A program made the position numbers and the translations under genes. The notes beneath the pieces are model-generated. The model had not been told where the DNA came from, did no database searches, and was given only the letters and a program-made list of their open reading frames with translations. Below are positions 13,228 through 26,518 of a DNA stretch of 64,000 nucleotides, one piece after another. The DNA is taken from the NCBI GenBank assembly GCA_030386875.1, contig CM059564.1, positions 39,452,075 to 39,516,074 on the forward strand, read 5' to 3'. This stretch comes from Morinoia aosen (taxonomy: Eukaryota; Arthropoda; Malacostraca; Amphipoda; Talitridae). How positions within the stretch are numbered: the stretch's first letter is position 1; every line of letters starts with the position of its first letter.

Positions 13228-13520
13228 GATGTTATTAATTTATTTAAATGTTTCAGTCACCTCAATGTACAGTTATTTACGCGTTTATATGTCGGTTTAA
13301 CAGAGTCTTCAAGAGTGTAGCACATCTTGAGCGCTTTAGGTGTGGTAATTTCATAGAGCTGTGCTTAGCGAATGATGTTATTAATTATTTTGAATAAATA
13401 TTACAGTCCCCGCCACATACAGTTATTTATGCGTTTAAGAATCTACTTAACAGAGTGTTCAAGTGAGTAGCATATTGTGAGCGTTTTAGGTGTGGCAATT
13501 TCGCAGAGCTGTGCGTAGAG
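13228..13520 (+). repeat. 146-bp tandem duplication, 2 copies
   Basis: Copies begin GATGTTATTAATT at 13228 and 13374 and end near AGAGCTGTGCKTAG. The second copy runs into an open frame at 13507; its TTTCGCAG, which resembles a 3' splice site, is TTTCATAG in the first copy. Confidence 0.88.
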
Positions 13521-13655
13521 AAGGTGGCAACCAGCGACCGCTATACGCAAGAGGTCCTGCTGCTCACGAACACCGAGTCGCTGAGGCGTGAGTTGGATCA
13601 CGCTCTCAACGATCTCCGCAGATATCTCGTACGAAATATGTCTGTTTGTGTGTAG
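13507..13655 (+). CDS. Candidate coding exon, unidentified
   Basis: Directly after AATTTCGCAG, 49 codons are open to a TAG. The peptide runs CVEKVATSDRYTQEVLL then TESLRRELDHALNDLRRYLV, whose leucine and charge spacing would suit a helix or coiled coil. A GTGAGT at 13592 could end the exon earlier. Its acceptor side lies inside the second copy of a 146-bp tandem duplication. No family recognised. Confidence 0.22.
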
Positions 13656-13739
13656 ATCGTTGTGGTGAAACACGCACGAATTTAACTGCCGCTTTCGCTG
13701 ATGGTGTAACACCTGTACAGGACACGCGCCGACGCACAT

Positions 13740-16700
13740 CCTTGGTGCTGCTATGGTCCGGCCATCGATCGCGGTCTTCCTTTGGACTCGGATCTGAGTG
13801 ATCGGAAATTTGGCTTCTCGTTGTTTCCCCTGTAGCTCAAGGGTAATGCTTGAGAGTTACACACCGATTTTTGAGAGGGATAAATACGAGTATTTTAAAG
13901 GGATATTTTAGTAAAACGATTTCAGAGTCCAATCACAGGACGTTGTCATACTTGAGAGTTACTTGCTGTTTTTTTTAGAAGTGAAAAATATCTTAGAGAA
14001 ATATTTTAATAAAATGATTTCTGAGTTTAATATCGTGATGAGTTGTACTGAGTCGTACGCTGAGGTTTAAATTTAGTTTAACTAAGTACTAACTTTCACT
14101 GTATTTCGTGAGTGCTTTGTATTGCTAACACTTGTGCCATTTCCTGAAGAGTGTTGTTGTAGAATTTATTAAAATTTGTACCACTTTCGCAATCAGATTT
14201 ATGATCAACAAAATTGAGATCGAAGTTCTTTACCTTTTCGATTTCCAGGAGCAAGGGTAGCTTATGTTCATTCCTGTAGCTATAGTTGCAGCGTATGCTG
14301 ACTTCTGAGCACTAGTGCAGATTGCTCAATTTATTTTTGAAAGTAGTTTAAGTTGAAGCTCTATTCTTTTAGAAAAGATATAATAAGGCTACTTCTCTCG
14401 TCCAAGCACTGATATTTTTACTGATGTGAAATAATGAACATTAAAAACGATCAAATCGATACGTTTCTGATAGGTGAAAGACCATCCATTCTGGCAGAGG
14501 GTTACCTTGAATGCAACAAATAGAAAATGAGACGTACTCACTACGCAAACATAATGTGCGAACTTTATCACGCAGAATACGCCGGCTAGCAACAGTGATT
14601 CAGCATTCTACCGTCTGATATTTTGGTAATCCTAACGAAAATCTTCCTCGCACTGCGCCTTAAGAAAATAACTTTTAAAACAATTCATATAAGATTGTGT
14701 TTGAAAATGTTTTTTTTTTCACCTTGTACGTGAGGACTTCTTCTCATACTCTAATGAACAATGAAAAATGTGTTTCATTACTGAAATAATCAAAGAAAAC
14801 TGATATTACAAAGGTTATAAGGGTATCAAGACTGATACAGATTTTAGAGGTTTTCTACTTTTTTACTTCATACCATTATGAAAGAAAGCGAATGTGCGTA
14901 AAAATAGCCTAAAGTTTTTCGACATTTCTGACTTCATTTCACGCAGTGAAAGTTTCGTAGGTAGAATTCGTTAATCGCTCATTCCTCAAACCGACTGCGT
15001 TTTTCACCGACCAATGAACCAGGAAAGAAATGTAGCCATATTATCGTGTGGTTACCCAATTTGTTTCAACGTCCGTATCGAGAAAAACTCATTTGCTCGA
15101 TTTCTCACATTAAGAAACGAGTGTTTCAGCGTTCACGCCCAGCCGAGTAACCAGCGTGCTGGCTCTCACGTAGGTGTGGGCCTCGGCGCTGCACGTATAG
15201 CTCAATTTAGAGGAGGGCCCCACGTAGGAGAGAAAACGCCCTCGGGGCTGATTTATTGCGCCGGTGTAATGGTAAACTTTGTTATTTTCGGGTAATGTTT
15301 CCTCGTTTTATTTTATATCATATCAGGTGATTCAGAATTGTGTTTATGTTTACGTATGTGATTTGTTTACGTTTGTGAAATCAATGCGCATTACAATTAT
15401 AACCTTTGCTGTTTTGAGGTAATGTTTCCTCGTTCTCTTGAGGTGGATATGTTCTCTCGAGCGAGGTTATTTTTATAACTAGGTTAAGTTTTGATTGTTT
15501 CATGAGAATATCTATGTGGTTTTTGAATTATATTACTAATGATTCGAATTACTGTAACATAATGTTTGGAAAAATAGATATTGTAGGCCTTTACAAGGCT
15601 GGAGCTTCCGTTATTGTAATAACCGCACTCTCTTTAGTTGCTACCGTATTAAATGCAGTATAAACGAAGCGTGGTCAAATTTGAGGCTGAAGCAGTGAAT
15701 TGGAAGTAACTACAAGCGTGAGGTAAGAAGACGTCCAGCGCAACAAATGACTTTGCCGCTACCATACTCCAGCTCCAGTGACCGCAGGACTGTGACACGC
15801 AGCTCTCTCAAATCTCGATCTCTACGAAATTGTGCATTTCGTGAAATTCATAAAACTTAATGTTGTGGGAGAGCTACTATTAGAAAATTTCATTCCCTAA
15901 AATGTTCCTAGATATTATAAATTTTTTTAGAATATTTTATCGTTGATGGGGGAATGAAAATATGTTTCATCTAATTTCCCGCTTTTAAAATTTTCACGTG
16001 CCCCGACTCCAACGCACGATTACGTTTGTATACAACCCATAAATCTTTCACCCTTATATGTATAGATATTTATATATATTGGTGAATTTGATTCTCCGAG
16101 GTGTTTGGTGCATCATGTGCTCGTAGTTAGCAGTTTTAATCACTGTTCTGGCCATGTTCATCGAGTGGTACGCTCTCATTTGCCAGTATACATACTTTCC
16201 AGTCGGGTTCACGTCTCAGAAAAGTGAGAAAGTATGAATAAACTGCTCTCAGAAAATCGGGTTTGTCTTGAAGCATTTCAGTTCTCAATTGCGAAGGATG
16301 TGGAGTTTATCGAAGTGTCCTGCCCGTTCCAGCAGGAAATTCCACGTTTCGCTCTGCAGCGGACATAGAAAATGTGATAAAAGGAAGTCTAACATTAAGG
16401 CGATTTTAACGCTCTCCACCCTCGTGTTGAGATTTTGTATGGTCTTATTATTTTATGTTGTACATTCTTAAAACATATGCATTGCACCTACGCTTGAATT
16501 GGAAATTTTTCATTTTACCGCAGAATGAAGAATGATTTCCGCTCGGCCATTCGTTTCCAAGGGTTTTCATTGACATCAGTGCTTCATCTATTCGACAGGG
16601 CGTGCCCTTTCTTGTCTATAGCGGAATGGTCGATCATTCAGATAATAAAGTTTTCTTCCATTCATGTTTCGTGCCTTTTCTTGAGGTCAAGTTTAATTTC

Positions 16701-18660
16701 GCTGTTTGCACATAGGGAAGAGTTAACATCATGATGGATTTAAATTGTCGCTTTGTGTCATCGGCAAGATATGTATTCCTCCGTTTCTCATAAGGGAATT
16801 CTCTAGCGCGCTTGGGTGCATTTTTTGACAACGTGCATTTTATTAAGCATAATTTTTCTGTTCATTAATTTAACAAATTTCATTCAGGGTTTGTCTGCCT
16901 GTATATTTCATTGCGACGTTTAGGAATTTTTACTATCCTAACGTTCAAGTATCTCAGCGCTGGCAAGAAATTGATGTAATATATTTTTAGATTTTAGAAA
17001 TGTTTAGACTTTTTTATTTTTGTCGTTATAGAGGTCAGGAGGGCGATTATTGTGACTCAAGCATGAGTATAACTCTATAGCATCTCAGATGAATTGCCTT
17101 AGCTTAGGTGAATTGACGCAAATACTAGGTTTATAAGGCTCGTCAAGCTCACTGTTAATGACGTAACCTCTGTAGCCTTAAAACCGAGATGCGTTTTTTT
17201 CGCCCAGAAATACTGAGTGGCGTTCCAGATATTAGAGGATAAACGTTAATCATGTGTTGTCCTGCAATAGTCGAAATATTATCAGGCGTCCAGTTAATCT
17301 GTTCAATACGTAATTATGCGAGAATGTCTTTGTTATTATATGCCAATTTAATTCTTGAATTTATAAAAAAATTTGTTCGAATTTCATTATTTATGCTTTT
17401 CACTGCAATAAATCTATACCATCTTGGTATTTCGGAACCTGAAAACATTTACTATGTATAATTATGGCGTTTATTTTTATGACGTCACTGAGCCTTAATT
17501 ATCGAAGAAAATAGGCACTATCGTTCTGCATTGTTGACCTGTGAGTGAGATTTCTATCCTAGTGTATACTTGAATGTGTTTTGACATGTGTTATTAAAGT
17601 CCATCTCGCAGCTGTGTGTCGTGTACGTGTCTTGAGGCCTCCCCAGTGTGATGTTTTAAAATTTTTATTAGCATTCATCTGTAGACGAGAGCTTGTTCTC
17701 TTTTATATTTCTGGTTTATAATTATCGATGATGCGTTGGTTGAGCTGAAGCTCCTCAGGTCCTGTTAGAGCGATGCTTAGAATGTAGGCTTCTCGAATTG
17801 GGCATAGCTCCGAAGCCCCAAACATCTATTGGCGAAATATTTGTAAATTTTCTCAAAGATGTTACGAATGTCGTGCATTCTACCGACATATTTGGTAGGG
17901 TTTTTTATCGCTCCAAGCGTGGTCTAGAAAAACTGGCCTACCATAAAAAGGTAATTTATTATGAACATCCCACACGTTGAGCCCTTTTAGGCAGTCTGTT
18001 AGCCGAGACCTTTTTTTACGCGCGGTTTATTTTTAGGCGACCGCAGAGCGATCACGTTCTCTAGTAAGCCAAGCATTTGTTTTAAATTATTATTCTTGAG
18101 TGGGCTGATCTATTTTTGTGTTCTATCCTGCTTCTTGGTGATGTGCTTCCAACGTACTTGTGATTTACTTTATAAAGATAACTGCTCTACATGCTTTCTG
18201 TCTCCGAGTGTCGACTTTAAAATGCGAGAGCAATAACAAAACATTGTATGATCTATTGCACCTTTATTTTTATTTGTTAATGAAATTCGTGTGAAAATGC
18301 AGTACGTTTTGTTAATATTTCATGAAATTCTTGACAAAAACTTTTTTTCAAGTAACGTCTGATGTTCTATCGTTATAAGTGACATGAGTCTGACATAAGA
18401 AGCAGACGTAAATTCGATTGGTCTTCCATCACCTGCGGTGGGCACTTGGCCTCGTAGAGCAGACCTAGAGCTCTTGAGCCCCTAACCAGTTCTCCATTAA
18501 TCGTGCATTATCCATCATGTGCGTCCTACTCTAGAGGACTTATAGTGCCCGCTTCTGTGAATGAACTTCTAAATAATTCATGATTTACTTCGCTGTAGTG
18601 AGGGGAGTCTGTGTGAAGGACGTGAATGGCAACCCAATTGCTATTAACTTATGGTCTCGA
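13740..18660. other. Long stretch without recognisable features
   Basis: AT-rich, intron-like or intergenic. A 93-codon ATG frame at 15014-15295 lies over a GC-richer patch but has no support. No array longer than two copies was noticed. Confidence 0.5.
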
Positions 18661-18670
18661 GTTCACGTAG

Positions 18671-18790
18671 TTGAGGGATCGAGTGGCTTCCATCGGTATT
18701 CTTCTCAACGACTTTGACGAGAGGGAGACCGAGCATCGCTTTGGAGTCTTGCAGTCGGTATTTCCACACCGGCAACAGTTTCACAGAGCT
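18671..18790 (+). CDS. Candidate coding exon, unidentified
   Basis: After CTCGAGTTCACGTAG the frame reads RDRVASIGILLNDFDERETE and HRFGVLQSVFPHRQQFHRA before entering the T-rich repeat at 18.78 kb, whose first unit supplies GCTAGTGAAT as a weak donor. Composition looks coding; there is no other support. Confidence 0.17.
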
Positions 18791-19060
18791 AGTGAATACC
18801 TCTTTTTCTATAGAATTTTTTGCTTTTTCATAGAGCTAGAAAACATTCTCCTTTTTTATAGTGTTTTTTGTTCTCTCACAGAGCTGGTGAAAAATTTCTT
18901 TCGATAGTTTTTTTTTTGCTTTTTCACAGAGCCAGTAAACATCCTCTTCTTCTATAGAGTTTATTTTTGTTTTTTCATTAGGATAGTAAATGTCCTCTTT
19001 TTCTATAGTAGTTTTTCTTGCTTTCTCAGAGCTAGCAAACATCCTTTTTTTCTGCAGTGT
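18780..19060 (+). repeat. About 50-60-bp degenerate tandem repeat, 5-6 copies
   Basis: Units combine TTTTTTGCTTTTTCACAGAG with GCTAGTAAACATCCTCTTT and TTCTATAG. Very T-rich on the plus strand. Confidence 0.85.
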
Positions 19061-19404
19061 TTTATTGTTTTACAACTTATACAATTAAAATTTCTGCCGC
19101 TGAATCACACCCCATTATTTGCGCTCATGCATTCTGGTGTTTCCCAATAATTGCCTATCCGCTCTTCAAAAGTTCATGAAGGTCAATTGGATTTCTTTCG
19201 ATTTCCTCTTTAATTACTGCTGTGAATAATATTGTTGTTGGGAATTTTTTAACTAGAATATATGCATTTGTATTTTGTAATAATATTGTTTTCGACGGCA
19301 CTGTAACCATCAATTGCGTGCGTAGTGCTTATCCTGTTTAATGTGATTGGTTTCTTTAAATGATGGGTTTGACCAGGAGAAACAAATCTTTATCCCAGTA
19401 AACA

Positions 19405-20411
19405 ATATGTATTTTGCGTTGCAGGTTGCCAGACGTACATATTTTGCAGTGCAGGTTATGAGACGTACGCGTACATATTTTGCAGTGCAGGTTACGAGAC
19501 GTACATATTTTACGGTGTAGGTTATGAGACATACATATTTTGCGGTGTAGGTTATGAGACGTACAAATTTTGCGGTGTAGGTTATGAGACGTTCATATTT
19601 TGCGTTGCAGGATGTCAGACGTTCATATTTTGCAGTGCAGGTTATGAGACGTACATATTTTGCGTTGCAGGTTGTCAGACGTACATATTTTGCAGTGCAG
19701 GTTATGAGACGTACATATTTTGCAGTGCAGGCTATGAGACGTACATATTTTGCAGTGCAGGTTATGAGACGTACATATTTTGCAGTGCAGGTTATGAGAC
19801 GTACATATTTTGCAGTGCAGGTTATGAGACGTACATATTTTGCAGTGCAGTTTATGAGACGTACATATTTTGCAGTGCAGGTTATGAGACGTACATATTT
19901 TGCAGTGTAGGTTGTCAGACGTACATATTTTGCAGTGCAGGTTATGAGACGTACATATTTTGCAGTGCAGGTTATGAGACGTACATATTTTGCAGTGCAG
20001 GTTATGAGACGTACATATTTTGCAGTGCAGGTTATGAGACGTTCATATTTTGCGTTGCAGGTTGTCAGACGTACATATTTTGCAGTGCAGGTTATGAGAC
20101 GTACATATTTTGCAGTGCAGGTTATGAGACGTACATATTTTGCAGTGCAGGTTATGAGACGTACATATTTTGCAGTGCAGGTTATGAGACGTACATATTT
20201 TGCAGTGCAGGTTATGAGACGTACATATTTTGCAGTGCAGGTTATGAGACGTACATATTTTGCAGTGCAGGTTATGAGACGTACATATTTTGCAGTGCAG
20301 GTTATGAGACGTACATATTTTGCAGTGCAGGTTATGAGACGTACATATTTTGCAGTGCAGGTTATGAGACGTACATATTTTGCAGTGCAGGTTATGAGAC
20401 GTACATATTTT
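19405..20411 (+). repeat. 30-bp satellite array, 33 copies
   Basis: Units of exactly 30 bp (core TATTTTGCAGTGCAGGTTAT) run head to tail, with one 6-bp insertion at 19465-19470 and a partial last unit. Copies at the left edge differ most; the centre and right are nearly identical, as expected from unequal exchange. A variant with GCGTTGCAGGTTGTCAG recurs at about 19.6-19.67 kb and 20.04-20.07 kb, a trace of block duplication. Because 30 is divisible by three and the unit lacks stops in several frames, long open frames appear on both strands (decapeptide MRRTYFAVQV on plus); they are almost certainly not genes. Confidence 0.97.
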
Positions 20412-21308
20412 CAATTTTTGCAACTTATTCACTCCTTGTGTTCAAACAGTGAAATTAAACTTGGCACACTCAATGAGATGTTTTAGTCTTGCTTCTCCCT
20501 CAAAAACTGAGCATAACTGCTTAGCCATTCTTATGTTTATTGAACATCAGTAAACATGGAGCATTACTAGCTAAGCTTCTCTTGGCGTGACGCTTTGCTC
20601 CTGTGGGGCTCGTCCAATTTGAGAAGTTTGCCTTGTTGGGGTCCATTTATTATGATAGCACAGCTTAGCTGAGCTCACTTGGTACAATTCTGAAGCGTCC
20701 CAAAGGGAAATCGTTGAGTGTCCAAGAGCTGCTAAGAGCTTTCATGATTAGTATTCCATTTCTCAGACTGTTTTTGTCCATTTCACTTTCATTTCATCGA
20801 AAATTATTCCATAAGAACGAGGGAAGCCTATTGCAAAAAAAAGTTATGCCGTTGCATGTGTTCCTTAGTTTTTCAAATTTTGTTCTCCCATTTCATTTTT
20901 GCATGAGAATGGATTGTAACGTTTCGTCGTGGCTCCTCGACAGCCGAACACAATCCAAGATTCACATTGTAGCTTAAGTGAATTTCTTTCCAAGTTCATA
21001 AACGCTTATGGCGCATCGCTTCAATCAAGAGTCGATTTGCATATCTATCTGTATTTTCCTGCAGCGTATTCTCTTTGGGAGAGCCTTGACCGATGACAAT
21101 TTGTTTGATAGATGGTATCACTTGAGTCAGGGTGGAGTGCAAGAGTCAGAGGGTCGTCGTGCCCAGCTCGCTTGTTCTGTTGGTCGGAGGTGCGCTCCGC
21201 AGGCTGACCCACTCGGCGTCAATTAGAATCTGGAGACCACGGCCATTTCCAGGGATCTCTGGACCGCATGCAGCTTGTGCCATTGTTGAGGACACACTCT
21301 TGAAAGTG

Positions 21309-21627
21309 TGCTCTATGGTTTTTGTGAGATCTGGAAAATGAACGTGACATTGAAAAATGAGTGTTAGAAAAAGCTCCTTGGAATGCATGCTAAGGGTTTT
21401 GTATTAGAAAATGAACGTGAAATTGAAGAATAAGTGTTCTGTTGATTATGAAAAGGGCTTTGCGATGTGCTCTATGGTTTTTATGAGATTTGGGAAATGA
21501 ACGTGAAATTGATGAGTAAATGTTATGAAAATCTCCTTGGAATTCACTCTATTGTTTTTATACTGGAAAATGAACGTGAAATTGAAGAATAAGTGTTCTG
21601 TTAGTGATGAAAAGCGCCTGGGAATGT
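21309..21627 (+). repeat. 159-bp tandem duplication, 2 copies
   Basis: Copies begin TGCTCTATGGTTTTTGTGAG at 21309 and TGCTCTATGGTTTTTATGAG at 21468. Each also contains an internal half-repeat (GGAAAATGAACGTGAAATTG), so an older unit of about 80 bp was doubled. Confidence 0.9.
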
Positions 21628-22651
21628 AATTACTGGGGTCCACCAGCCTTGCGCAATTGACAAGAGGCGACTGGAAGGGTAGGAGTTGCTAACCGCGGGC
21701 TGACCCTCCATAAAGGGTGGAGTGCCCATTCTTTGATGTCCATGGGCAGAGAGGGACTGATGTTAACGCTGTACGTCATTACTGTGGACTTGTAATCATC
21801 TCTATGCTTTGTTGGACGGGGTATTTTCCCTCTTTCGTATTGAAAAAGGGAGAATTGTTTTATTTGCCAATAACAGCTAAGAGAGATTTTGAGTTATTGT
21901 TGAACCGATGATTAAGGTTTTCCTTGCAGTTGGGTAAATTTAAAACGCTCACAAGATGCATCAACTCCAAGTGCGTGCATCGCTTTAAGTAAGACACGGG
22001 GATGAACTAAACGTCTAACGAACAAAAAAACAAAAAAAATTCACATCGAGGTGAGACTTCATTTTTTTTAATTCATGTGCAAAATATACGACAGTTGTTC
22101 GGTGCGCTCATGTGCGAGGACATTTTTGCATGTGAGCGGTTGGTAATTTTATCATGAGATTCACTGAAATATTCATTTGTTCTATGTTCTTACTCATGCA
22201 TATAGGTGCAGGTTAAATAACTCATTTTCAAGGTAAAAATAGATAAGGATTGATCTGTATAATTGTTGATGAAACTTTTTATTTATGTTCGGAAGAAGTA
22301 GTAGAGCGAGACATTTTTTCTCACTTTCTTAACATAGATAAATTAGATGCAATGATAAATGGAAACGCATGATACTGTCCTCGATATTTTGGGTCCTAAT
22401 TGAGAATTGGAAAATTCACTTTATTCATTATGATGTATTGTAATTCTTATTTCCAAACGCAGTGTTTCGAGGTAAATAATGACTGGGGCACTGACCTAAA
22501 GCTGGGGTGTTGGTTCTTGAAGAGTGAAATAGCATATGTAACAATATATTCTGCAAATTACTTTAGGCGTTATAAGTTGCGTGTTGTGCATATCTACATA
22601 AATTGAAATTAACATACTCCAACAGAATGTATGTATTGATATGTGAGATTG

Positions 22652-22893
22652 AGCTCATTTTATATCCATTTTCATGTGTTACTGACCACAATTTGTTGCC
22701 ACTTTTATGTGTTTCGGACAACAATTTATTTCCACTTTCATGAGTTACGGACAACAATTTATGTCCCTTTTCATGTGTTACGGACAACAATTTATTTCTA
22801 CTGTCATGAGTTACGGACAACAATTTATATCCATTTTCATGTGTTACGGACAACAATTTATTTCCACTTTCATGAGTTATGGAGAACAATTTA
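22652..22893 (+). repeat. 33-bp tandem array, about 7 copies
   Basis: Core TACGGACAACAATTTAT followed by CATGAGT or CATGTGT. Period 33, open in several frames on both strands, no sign of a gene. Confidence 0.93.
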
Positions 22894-22899
22894 ATTGAT

Positions 22900-25470
22900 G
22901 GAGTTCAAATGACACCGTCATGATTTGAGCTACCAAGAAATCACATTGAGAATCACATTCACGAAACAGGTGGTCATGTTTCCTTTGTTGGGAACCACGC
23001 TCCATGATTGCGTGATCACGCCCTTGTATGTAACTCGATCTGTACTTTTTTGATTGCCTACGCCTTATTTCTGAACGCTGAGAACAAGATGTCGTGTTTT
23101 ACTTAGATCCAATGGCGAGCGATAAAAAAAGTCATCTGTCCTCGCTTTAGCCTTGAATCAATTTTCCCGTCACAATTTGCATGATTGAAGTGATTGAAAA
23201 TTGAAGTAACACGAACGTTAATTTTATATTTTTTCCTGACAGAAACATTACTCGCTACTCTTTGGAATCTTTGTTATTTTGGGTGCCATCACAAAATATT
23301 GAAGTGAGTAGTTTTTCTTGTTGCTTTAGTTGCATGTTGGGTTAGCCGAGTGTTGACGGAGTGAGATGATACCACTCGTAGAACGAACTAGACCGTTGAG
23401 TGTGCATACGGTCAATTTTGTGAAGTGTGAGAGCCGCTGAGTCAAGGTCGTTTGCACGTTCTCTAAGCAAGTAACAGAGCGTGAAGAAGCCTAAACATAC
23501 ATGCCCTGAGCGCCAGAGGGCGGCGATGCTGTGCTCATGCACGTGAAAGACGCCTTTCATAGGAACAGGTTTCTGCTGAATTGCGGTTCCCAACCTACCC
23601 GGCACCATCGGGCGCTTGGGTTTTCATCGTGGGACTCCTGTGTCGCTTGCATACCTATCATGCTTTCAACGTATCTGAAGGCTCGACTGTTCAAACTAAT
23701 ACTGCGGTATTATCTTGCATGCATAAGTGCTGTTCTGCAGTCGTCCTATGGCGTAATCGTAGGTGTCGAATTACCACTTCTGGCGGTAGACATGCGGGCA
23801 TCTCTTTATTGCCTCTCTTAGTTACGCTTTCTTGGGTCCCCAACTACGGAAGGCAAGATTATACAAGTGGTTAAGGTGGACTCACGCGCTCGATGCGCGA
23901 GTGGAACTTAAATTGCGGCGACGATGTAAGATTTCAGGACATTTCTCGTTTTTCAGTCACGCTCTTCAACTGAAGAAAATGAGATATCAATTTTTCTTCG
24001 CTTCCGTATTATAATTGGGAAAGGAATTACTTTCCGTACGTGAGCAGGGTTTACTGTAGCATTGACTGGGTGCAACTACGTGCTTGTAGGTACACGCGAG
24101 TGTATTGCTGCGTGTCACACTGTGCTACGCTTGTGATGCAGTACATTTCGTCTTGACACTTCAACGCCCAGGAGGACTTTTCGGTCACTTTTGAAAATAG
24201 CCTCAAAGTACTGTTTTTCTTGATAAATTTGTTCCCTAGTGCGTTCTTTGGAGTTCACTGTCGACCTCATTGCTCTGTAGCCAAGTCTCGAGTCATTTCT
24301 AAAGGTTACAAAATTATTGCTTCAACTCGAGTTGGAATCAGTTTCCCGAAAGTACTGTACATGAATAATTTTCATCTGAGTTTCATTAGTGTTTTCTTTC
24401 CGTCATGCGTTGATTTTTCATTAGTTTTTTGCAAGATAGTTAATTCAGATGTAATGCATTGCAAGTTTGAATTTCACCTTTTAGGATTGCTGATTCTGTC
24501 GATACTTTTTTACCGTTTAACTGGCCATATTTGGAAGGTTTGAACGTCTCCCAATCACGCCAGTCAGTGACCTCAGCAACCCCTCGATCGAAGGCTAGCT
24601 TAGTCATTTTTATTCTATTTTTCTTCACTCAGTACAGCCAAAACCACCGTTTAGCGGCCAATTCTTTTGGAAATTTGTTCAGATATTGACCCAGTCGGTT
24701 GGTGCTTTCCTCTTTTTAAAGTAAAATTTTTTTTCAAGTTCGTTCAGTTTGTTGGCGTAATTCTAGCCGATAGACATGAGATGCCCTTTGCTGCACTCAT
24801 GCTGCCCCAACTTTTTGTTGCAACCGCTCGCATTTGTTGCCCTTTTCTACCCATCAATTTTTCCCCAGACGTTCCTTTCGTTCAATTTCAAGCACTTCAG
24901 AATATTTTACTCATTTCCTAATGAAGTTTTAAATCATCCTGTCTCAGTGGCAGAAATAGCGAACGTGTCGCTAGAATAATTTTTTGTGTCTGAAGCCTTT
25001 TTAGGGAATTGCTTCCCCTCGCTAACTTTTTCTGGTTTAGGACCTAAATAAGATGCAGGTAAAGATTTCCCGTTGACCGTCGTGAGAAGCTTTACCACGC
25101 CTCGAGGTCACTCCACTGCCGAGTTGTAACGCTAGTTTTTTTTTCAAGTATTACCTCTTCAAATCCTCAGCTTCGACCGACCATGAGCGATTCGGTCAAA
25201 CGTCTGATGCTTTTTGTAATTCATGTGATTTCTTTCAATGATTTAAAGCGTGCGCCGTGAAAGGTGTCTGATGATGGCGCTTAATTTGTGCGTCAGAATT
25301 TTATGTGTGATGCCCAAATGTTTTCTCGAAGTCGAAGCTCAGGTCGAAGTAGCACAAAATGCTGTGTACTTGTTCTTAAAATGGGAGGTTTCTGAGATAG
25401 CCTTTGTGTGCTGGAGGAGGTACAAGCAGCGTAACGGATTCGAAACGAAATTTAGTGAATCATTTATTGA
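22900..25470. other. No confident gene
   Basis: Two overlapping plus frames at 23531-23874 occupy a GC-richer patch; neither resembles a known family. Otherwise featureless. Confidence 0.5.
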
Positions 25471-25480
25471 GAGATGCATG

Positions 25481-25640
25481 AAATGACTGTTTAAGTAACC
25501 ATGCCAACATAAAAGTTGTCAATATTCACTTGAGAGCAAAATATTTAGCAAATTAATAATTACGAGAAGTATTAGATGACTGCTTAAGTAACCATGCCAA
25601 CATAAAAGTTTTCGACGTTTACATGTGAGCAAAAATTAGC
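25481..25640 (+). repeat. 94-bp tandem duplication, 2 copies
   Basis: TTAAGTAACCATGCCAACAT occurs in both copies (starts 25481 and 25575), and the copies end alike in GAGCAAAA. Confidence 0.88.
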
Positions 25641-26518
25641 TTATTTTCATGGAAACGATTCTTCATAATAGAATTTACGCGTACTAAGAACGAAAGCTGT
25701 CGAGTTTGCTGTCCATTTTCAGCTGAGGACTTCATCACGCGCATTACCAGTATTTGGTTTGTTGTTGAGGATTCCACAGTGACTTGAGTTTTAAATAACC
25801 CATCCTCTATTTGTTCGTGTACTACCAGCATGAAAATTAGGGCAGTACCATTATTTGTTATTAGGATGGGACGTGCCCTATTTTTCAATGTGGTTGATGA
25901 GAAAACCTTGAAAAATTGTTGTATGTTGTGTGCTGGTAGCAGCTGTTCCCTCTCTCGGATAAATCAAAAGTATTTCAAAATGAATGTTTACGGTGTTAAT
26001 TTTTTGTCGATGCAGCAATTCACGTGCATGGGTAAAGACTTTCTATTAACGTCATTAGAAACTTCTCTTTTTTTTAAAGTACCACCGTTGGTTTAGATTC
26101 TCATGCGACACTGGGTGCTGGTACATAAAGAAATTTAAAGCGAGAGCGTATCGGCCTCATCGCAATTTTTTTACGCAATTCTTTCGTCATTCTTACGGGG
26201 GAACGTGATAAAGTTTGCATCTAGGCGAGCGACCCAATATGGGAGAGAAAGATTGTTGATTGGAGAAAAATAATGACACTAGATTTTAAACGTTTTTGTT
26301 TGCCTCGTTTCACGCAAGAAATTGTACGAAAACAAATGTTGTGCAAAATATGCCATGTGAACTCAATAAGGACAAGATTATACTGCCTCAGTTTTCCTTG
26401 CGCAAAAAAATTTAAAAACTGATCTGTAATCCTCAGATATATAGGAGAACTTTCAGGTCCAGAGATTTCAAAGAAGAACTTATTCTCCTAACATTGATAG
26501 CACGTGCATCTTTAACGT

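Noticed and set aside
19405..20411. CRISPR-like regular 30-bp periodicity
   Set aside because: Units are directly adjacent with no unique spacers, and the window is eukaryotic.
19405..20486. Long open frames of a decapeptide repeat on both strands
   Set aside because: The 30-bp unit has no stop in several frames. Openness on both strands, a frame interrupted by unit variants and no start or splice context point to satellite DNA, not a repeat protein.
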